16,821 bases of DNA from Chrysochromulina parva (Eukaryota > Haptophyta > Prymnesiales > Chrysochromulinaceae): positions 1-16,821 of the forward strand of contig PJAB01001153.1 of assembly GCA_002887195.1 (NCBI GenBank), read 5' to 3'. Every line of letters begins with the position of its first letter. The stretch's first letter is position 1. This document shows positions 9,135 to 15,100 of the stretch, piece after piece. The position numbers and the translations under genes are program-made. The notes under the pieces were generated by a model, which saw only the letters and a list, made by a program, of their open reading frames with translations, was not told the origin of the DNA and searched no databases.

Positions 9135-12100
9135 CGATGCGTCGCCATGGCGCTCGCTATCGACTTCCAAATTAGGTAGCCCTGGCAAGTCTTCTTGGAC
9201 GGCCATCCAAATTAGGGTGATGGGATCTCCCGCATCCGAGGGCCGCTCTGCGCTGGCGCGGCGTCCCGGATTCGGCATCTGCCATCAAGGTGCAATCAAG
9301 GCGCACTCAGCGCGCAATCACATGCGATCGCGTGCAATCAAGGTGCAATCAAAGTGCAATAAATTTTCAATCAAGGCGCAATCAAGTCGCAATCAAGGGC
9401 ACTCAGCGACCATCCGAGGTACTCAGCGAGGTTCGACGCGCCGTCCTGGGCACCATGCTCCCCTTGGTGATCACGAAGGCTTCCACACTCATCACCGCGA
9501 GGCTCTGACTGGCATGCGACGCGGCGAGATCGGCGGTGGGCCCTGCAGCCGTCTGGGTGGGTGCCGAGACCTGCGTCGTGCCGGGCAGCGTCGTGCCGGG
9601 CAGCCCCTTGCGCGCTGCGCCAGCGTACTCGGCGGCAGAGGCAGCAGCACCGCCGCCGCCGCAGAAGCTGTCACCGCTCGCGCGCCCTTCACAGCCGTGG
9701 CCTCCGCCTTCACAGCCGTTACCTCCAATGTCGCCCGCTGCCTCTGCTGCCGTCGCTACTTGGGCCCTTGTCACTCCTTCAGACGGCCCTTTGAGGACTG
9801 TGGGGTGATGCTCCCTGTGGGGTGATACGCCTTTGCACGGCCCTGCAAGGGCAGCTGCTGCCGTTGAAAGAGGCCTGTGGGGAGATGTTCCCTTGCTCCC
9901 CGCAATCTCGCGCTGGCTGGCCGCAATCTCGCGCTGGCTCCCCGCAATCTCGCGGTGGCTCTCCGCCGCAGACGACGCCTGAGATGACTCCAGCGGCCCT
10001 GCTGATGGCACTGCCGCTTCCGTATTTGGCACTGCCGCTTCCATATTAGGCAAGCTTCCCTCCGTCCTCCGAGGCTGCTTCCGAATGCGAGCGCGCGCCC
10101 TTGCCTCGACCCAAGCACGCACCGCCGCCGGGGAGGGCGGCGGACGGACGGGCATCAGCACCCGCGACCGTCCGAGTGTCGGTGGACGCGCTGTGGCGCG
10201 TCGATCGGGCCCAAGCCCTCGCTTGCAAGCGAGGCAAAAGTCCGCATGCGCTTGCAAGCAGCTGAACTCGCACACGCTGAAGACGTCCCGCGTCTCAAAG
10301 TGCCAGATGCGATTATGCATGCGCCGCTTGCCGCCCTCGGGTAAGTCCGCCACGTGGCTGTAATAGGGCGCGGGGTAGAGGATCGGAGGGGTGACGGAAC
10401 TTGCCACGTCGGCCGAGGACGGGGGCGCACGTGTGAACGTGAAGACTCGGGTGCCTGTGGGGATTCGGTCCGCATCCTCCCACCGAGGCGCGCGGCACGC
10501 GGCGAGGCCCCGTTTGGCGCCCGGTACGGCGCCCGGCGTGTCGCCCGGTACGGCGCCAGGCGCCTCTGCCGGGATGTCGCCCGGCACGGCGCCCGGGTCG
10601 GTGCCCAACACGGCGCGGTCGCCGTTCTGGGCGTCGCCGTCGTCCTCGAGGTCCTCCTCACTGTCTGAACCCGCCCAGCCCGCGCCCGCCCAGGACGGCG
10701 CTCGCGCCGGGGTGGGCAGAGGACGAGCCGGCTGCCAGAAGGCGAGGGAAGGGCACCCTTCGCCTTGCTGCCCGTCGTACTTGGGCGACAGGGGACGCGG
10801 GGAAGGCAGGGCGCGAGGGGGCGCCGTGCTGGGCAGGCCTCGTCGAGGCGGTGCGGGCTCGCCTTGCGTCCGGGCTGGGGGCTGTGGGGATCCTGCCCAG
10901 GACGGCGCGGGCTGTGGGGGTGCGGGCTCGCCTTGCGTCCGGGCTGGGGGCTGTGGGGATCCTGCCCAGGACGGCGCGGGCTGTGGGGACTCGTCGGAGG
11001 GCCAAAAGCGAGCGCCGGATGAGGCGGCGGCGGCGGCGGCGGCGGCGGAGGCCGAGGCAGGCAACGAGGTTGCAGTTTCGTCAACGGCCGAGGCCGGCAA
11101 CGAGGTTGCAGTTTCGTCAACGGCCGAGGCAGGCAACGAGGTTGCAGTTTCGTCAACGGCCGAGGCAGGCAACGAGGTTGCAGTTTCGTCAACGGCGGCG
11201 GTGACAGCTTCGTTCGCACGGCGGCGCGGCGCGGCAGGCTGACCGACGGTTGCGTGGCTGGCGACCGAGCTGTCTGTGGAGTCTGGCGACTCTGATTGCC
11301 TCTGATTGCCACTGATTGACTCTGATTGCCTCTGATTGCCACTGATGGTCTCATTGGCCACGGAGCCTTGCGACCCGACGAGCTCGCTCTCCTCCGCCTC
11401 GGGGTCGAGATCTCCCTCGATCTCGCCGGGCTCGAGATCTCCCTCGATCTCGCCGCGTCTCCCTGCACCTCCCTCGCTCTCCTCCGCATCGGGTTCGATG
11501 AAGGCGACGTGCCTAGCACGCTTGCTTGGGCGTGAAACGGCTGATGAAACGTCTGAAGCCGCCGCCCCTGCCGCCCCTGCCGATGCCGCCGCCATTGCCG
11601 CCCCTGCCGATGCCGCCGCCCTTGCCGCCCCCGGTGTAACGTCTTTGTCACTCTCAGCTTCGTCATTCTCAGCTTCGTCACTCTCACTCGCCTCCGATGG
11701 CAGCGCTAGAAGCTGCACGCCCGCCTCCGCCTCCTCGCCCGCCTCCTCGTCCTCCTCGCCCTCCTCGCCCTCCTCCTCAGACGACGGGAGGGCCACATCC
11801 TCATGCCAATACGGCGCGCCGTCCACACCCGAGATATCTCCCGAGATATCCCCCGAGATATCCCCCGAGATATCCCCCGACACATCCTCATGCCTATACG
11901 CGCCGTCCACGCCATCTCGGCGCCTCGCTACCTGCCCTACCTCCTCGTCGGCGCCCATCTCGGCGTCCACCTCCTCGTCGGCGCCCATCTCGGCGCTCCC
12001 GTCAAACTGCGGCAGCCTCCGTCGACCCGTAGGAAGCTCGCCACTGCCGCCCGCCGCCGCAGCCCCAGTTGCACCGGCACGAGCGCCGTAGTGAGCACCC

Positions 12101-15100
12101 GGACTCGACGTAACGGCTTCCGCCGCCCCGTCGTCCTCGTCGTCGTCGCCCTTCCACTGCCCCTCGCCCACGCACTCGCCCACGCCCTCGCCCTCGGCGT
12201 GCCATTCATCCATGGGCTGCTCGTCAGCTTCGTCAGCTTCGTCAGAGGCGTGCCATTCATCCATGGGCTGCGAGGTCGGCTGCTCGTCCTCCCCAAGCTG
12301 ACGAAGCTGACGAAGCTGACGAAGCGAGGCCGGCGCCTCGTCCTCCCCATAGGGAGCACGCAACGCATCGCCCTTGTAGTAGTCGGCTTCGTCAGCTTCG
12401 TCAGCTTCGTCAGCTTGAAGAGGACGAGCAGCCGGCTCGCCCGCGCCCGCGCTGCCGTCGTAAGTACCATCGCAAGCACCTTCGTACGCGCCGCCGTGAG
12501 CACCAGCGTACGCGCCGCCGTGAGCACCATCGTACGCGCCGCCGTGAGCACCATCGTACGCGCCGCCGTGAGCACCAGCGTACGCGCCGCCGTGAGCATC
12601 TCCCTCCATCTCCGCGTCCTCGTACTCGCCCAGATTCCCCACACGCCCTCCTTGCCACTCGAGCATCTGCACCTGCGACGGCTCAATGAGACGATCAGAG
12701 GCACTCAGAGGCACTCAGAGGCACTCAGAGGTCATCAGAGGCCATTCAGAGGTCATCAGAGGTCCTCAGAGGTCCTCAGAGGTCCTCAGAGGCCATTAGA
12801 GGTCATCAGAGGTCATCAGAGGCCATCAGAGGCCATCAGAGGCCATCAGAGATCTTTGAGCATCGGCACCTGCGACGCCTCCACCTCCACCTCCAAGCCC
12901 ACAGCCGGCGTCGCAACCGCCTCATGGTGCGAGACACGCGCAATCGCCCGGAGCACCTCCAATGAGTGGCAATGAGTGGCAATGAGTGGCAATTAGTGGC
13001 AATCATTGGCAATTAGAGGCAATTAGAGGCAATTAGAGGCAATCAGTGGCAATCGCCCGGAGCACCTCTGCCTGCAACGCGCCCGTCCACGAGCCCATGT
13101 GCCCGGCCAACGGCTGGCTGAGCCACGGCAGTGCACTCGCCTCGAGGGTGATCGTGCCTGCAATCAGCAAGCACTCAGATGCAATCAAGGGCAATTAAGA
13201 GCAATCAAGTACAATCAGTGGCCATCAGGGGCACTCAGATGCTATCAGAGGCATCAAGGGAGTCAATCAAGTGCAATCAAGTGCAATCAAGTGCAATCAA
13301 GTGCAATCAAGTGCACTCCATCGCCGTACCCGTTGCCTCACTCACGGAGACCGACAGCACGCCACGCAATCAAGTGCAATCAATTGCCGTACCGGTCGCC
13401 TCACTCACGGAGACCGACAGCACGCCACGCACAGCCCGAGATGCGATCTCAATCCTCTCTGCCTCTCGCCCTCTCTGCTCGGGAGGGGCGATCCGCAACG
13501 CATGTCAGTCTCGAGAGGGAGTCTTGATAGGAGTCTTGATCAGGCGATCGACGAGACTCAGTCTCGAGAGGGAGTCTTGATCAGGCGATTGACGAGACTC
13601 AGTCTCGAGAGGGAGTCTTGATCAGGCGATTGACGAGACTCAGTCTCGATAGGAGTCTTGACGAGACTCACCTGCTCGGGTGGAAGCCGGGGGAGCGCCG
13701 GGATGAGCAGCTCGAGCGTCTCGCGCCACTCATGCGCCTCGTCATCAAGGGTTTCGTCAGCGTACGAGTCCGCAAGGCTCGGCCCAGCAGCACCCTCCCC
13801 ATCCTCGCCACCCAAGGCGCCGGCGCGTTCGCCGATCGCCTCGTCCTCGGCCCCAAGCTGACGAAGCTGACGAAGCTGACGAAGCGAGGCCGGCGCCTCG
13901 TCCTCGGCCCCTTCCACAGCCCCTTCCACAGAGAGTCCTATGCCGAACCTTGCGACTCCCCTCTCGCGGCTGCCCTGGCTGCCCTGGCTGGCCCCACCGC
14001 CCTGGCTGCCCTGGCTCGCCCCGCCGCCCTGGTACACAAGCTCGTCCTCCTCGACGGCGCTCATGACGGCGCTCATGACGGCGCTCCGCATGGCGCTCGC
14101 GCCGTACTGAGCGCGTGACCCTTCTCCCGGCGACCCTCGAGTTGCAGCCTCGACGAGCTCGAGCGCCGGAGATTGCAGCTCGCCCAGCGCCGGAGATTGC
14201 AGCTCGCCGAGCTCGCCCAGCAGCCGCGCACATGCCGCCTCGCCGCTGCTGGGCGCCGCGCTGGGCGCCGTGTTGGGCGCCGTGTTGGGCGCCTCGCCGC
14301 TGCTGGGCGCCGTGCTGGGCGCCGTGTTGGGCGCCTCGGTGCGCGTGAAGCCACGGCCTACACTGTGCGCACTGGCGACAGGCTGGACCGCTTCCGCCTC
14401 CACCTCCGCCTCCGCCACCGCCTCCTCCGCCTCCGCCTCCGCCTCCGCCTCCGCCTCCGCCTCCGCCTCTGCCGCCTCCGCCACCGCCGCCGCCGCCGCC
14501 GCCTCCACCCGCAGCAGTTGACTCAACGTACCATCGACACTCTCTGCGCCCTCCTCCTCCTCCTCCTCCTCCTCCGCCAGCGACGTCGTGGTCGGTCGCC
14601 TCGCGAGCAGCGCATCGATTGCCCGAAGTGTCTCCGTCACCTTCATCACAGTGTGGCAATCAGGGCAGTGAGTGGCAGCTCGGTGGCAATCAATGGCAGC
14701 TCAGTGGCAATCAATGGCAGCTCAGTGGCAGCTCAGTGGCAGCTCACCTTTCCAGCCGGCGGCGGCGGTAGGGTGCTGCGGCGGTGCACCACGCTCTGCG
14801 GGGTACACTCGCCCTCGTCGAGAGGCGGCAGCCCATGCGAGGCGCGTCGTGCACCCTCCTCGCGCCAAAGCTGGCTCAGCGACTGCACCAGCCTCACGTC
14901 CGCTCGAGCGTCCCGGAGTGGCGTGCGGCGCACCTGCAATTAGTGGCAATGAGTGCTAATGAGAGGCGATTCGAGGCAATCACGTCCACTCGAGCGTCCC
15001 GGAGTGGCGTGCGGCGCACCTCGTGCCGGTTGAGGATTTCGTCACACAGCGCATCGGCCTCGAGCTCGACACAAGTTTGGCGCTCGGCGGCACTCTGCAA

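Larger units (their letters stand above)
4340..9278 (-). other. REV3: REV3 exonuclease-like and polymerase core (exons 9-21)
   Basis: Exons 9-11 hold the degenerate exonuclease-like region (DADMLIGWDVRQASIGFLIDR, GRVLINLWR). In REV3 this lacks proofreading, and no catalytic FD-type motif is visible here. Exon 13 has TRGSQYRVESMLLRL. Exon 14 ends with motif A (Asp at about residue 2235); the position after Asp-Phe is Arg where human has Gln. Exon 15 starts VIIAYNYCYSTCLG. Exon 16 has ASPNGFLF and RRGVLPRLL. Exon 17 is motif B with YGYTSASFSGRMP. Exon 18 is motif C (Asp at about 2465 and 2467). Exons 19-20 give CTKKRYVGYMYE and DAKGIETIRRDG. Exon 21 gives KALRLLFTSGDIS. Lineage-specific inserts occur in exons 9, 12 and 15. 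Confidence 0.96.
9475..14640 (-). other. REV3: REV3 disordered linker (exons 4-8)
   Basis: About 1480 residues of low-complexity, acidic and repeat-rich sequence occupy the place of the long linker in animal REV3L. Visible repeats include EAEAEAEAE, APNTAPSTAPSS, QGGGASQGSQ, LRQLRQLRQLG (in exons 4 and 8), GAHGGAYDGAHGGAY, DEADEADE, GDISGDISGDISG, and four 12-residue copies of AVDETATSLPAS. Better conserved islands are RIPTGTRVFTFTRAPPSS, PYYSHVADLP, the VLMPVRPPPSP segment followed by VRAWVEARA, and LAVMSVEAF, which leads into the polymerase half. Splice sites of exons 5 and 6 are the least certain because the encoded sequence is not conserved. Confidence 0.85.

Noticed and set aside
10155..12975. 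Several long open frames over REV3 exon 8 (minus 10155-11687, plus 10391-11242, plus 11803-12975)
   Set aside because: They are alternative-frame readings of a GC-rich low-complexity exon. Only the frame used in the model connects to conserved REV3 sequence on both sides.
13757..14659. 300-codon Gly-rich open frame on the minus strand
   Set aside because: It is a shifted reading of exon 4; the glycines arise from the GAG/GCG repeat coding for EAEAEA.
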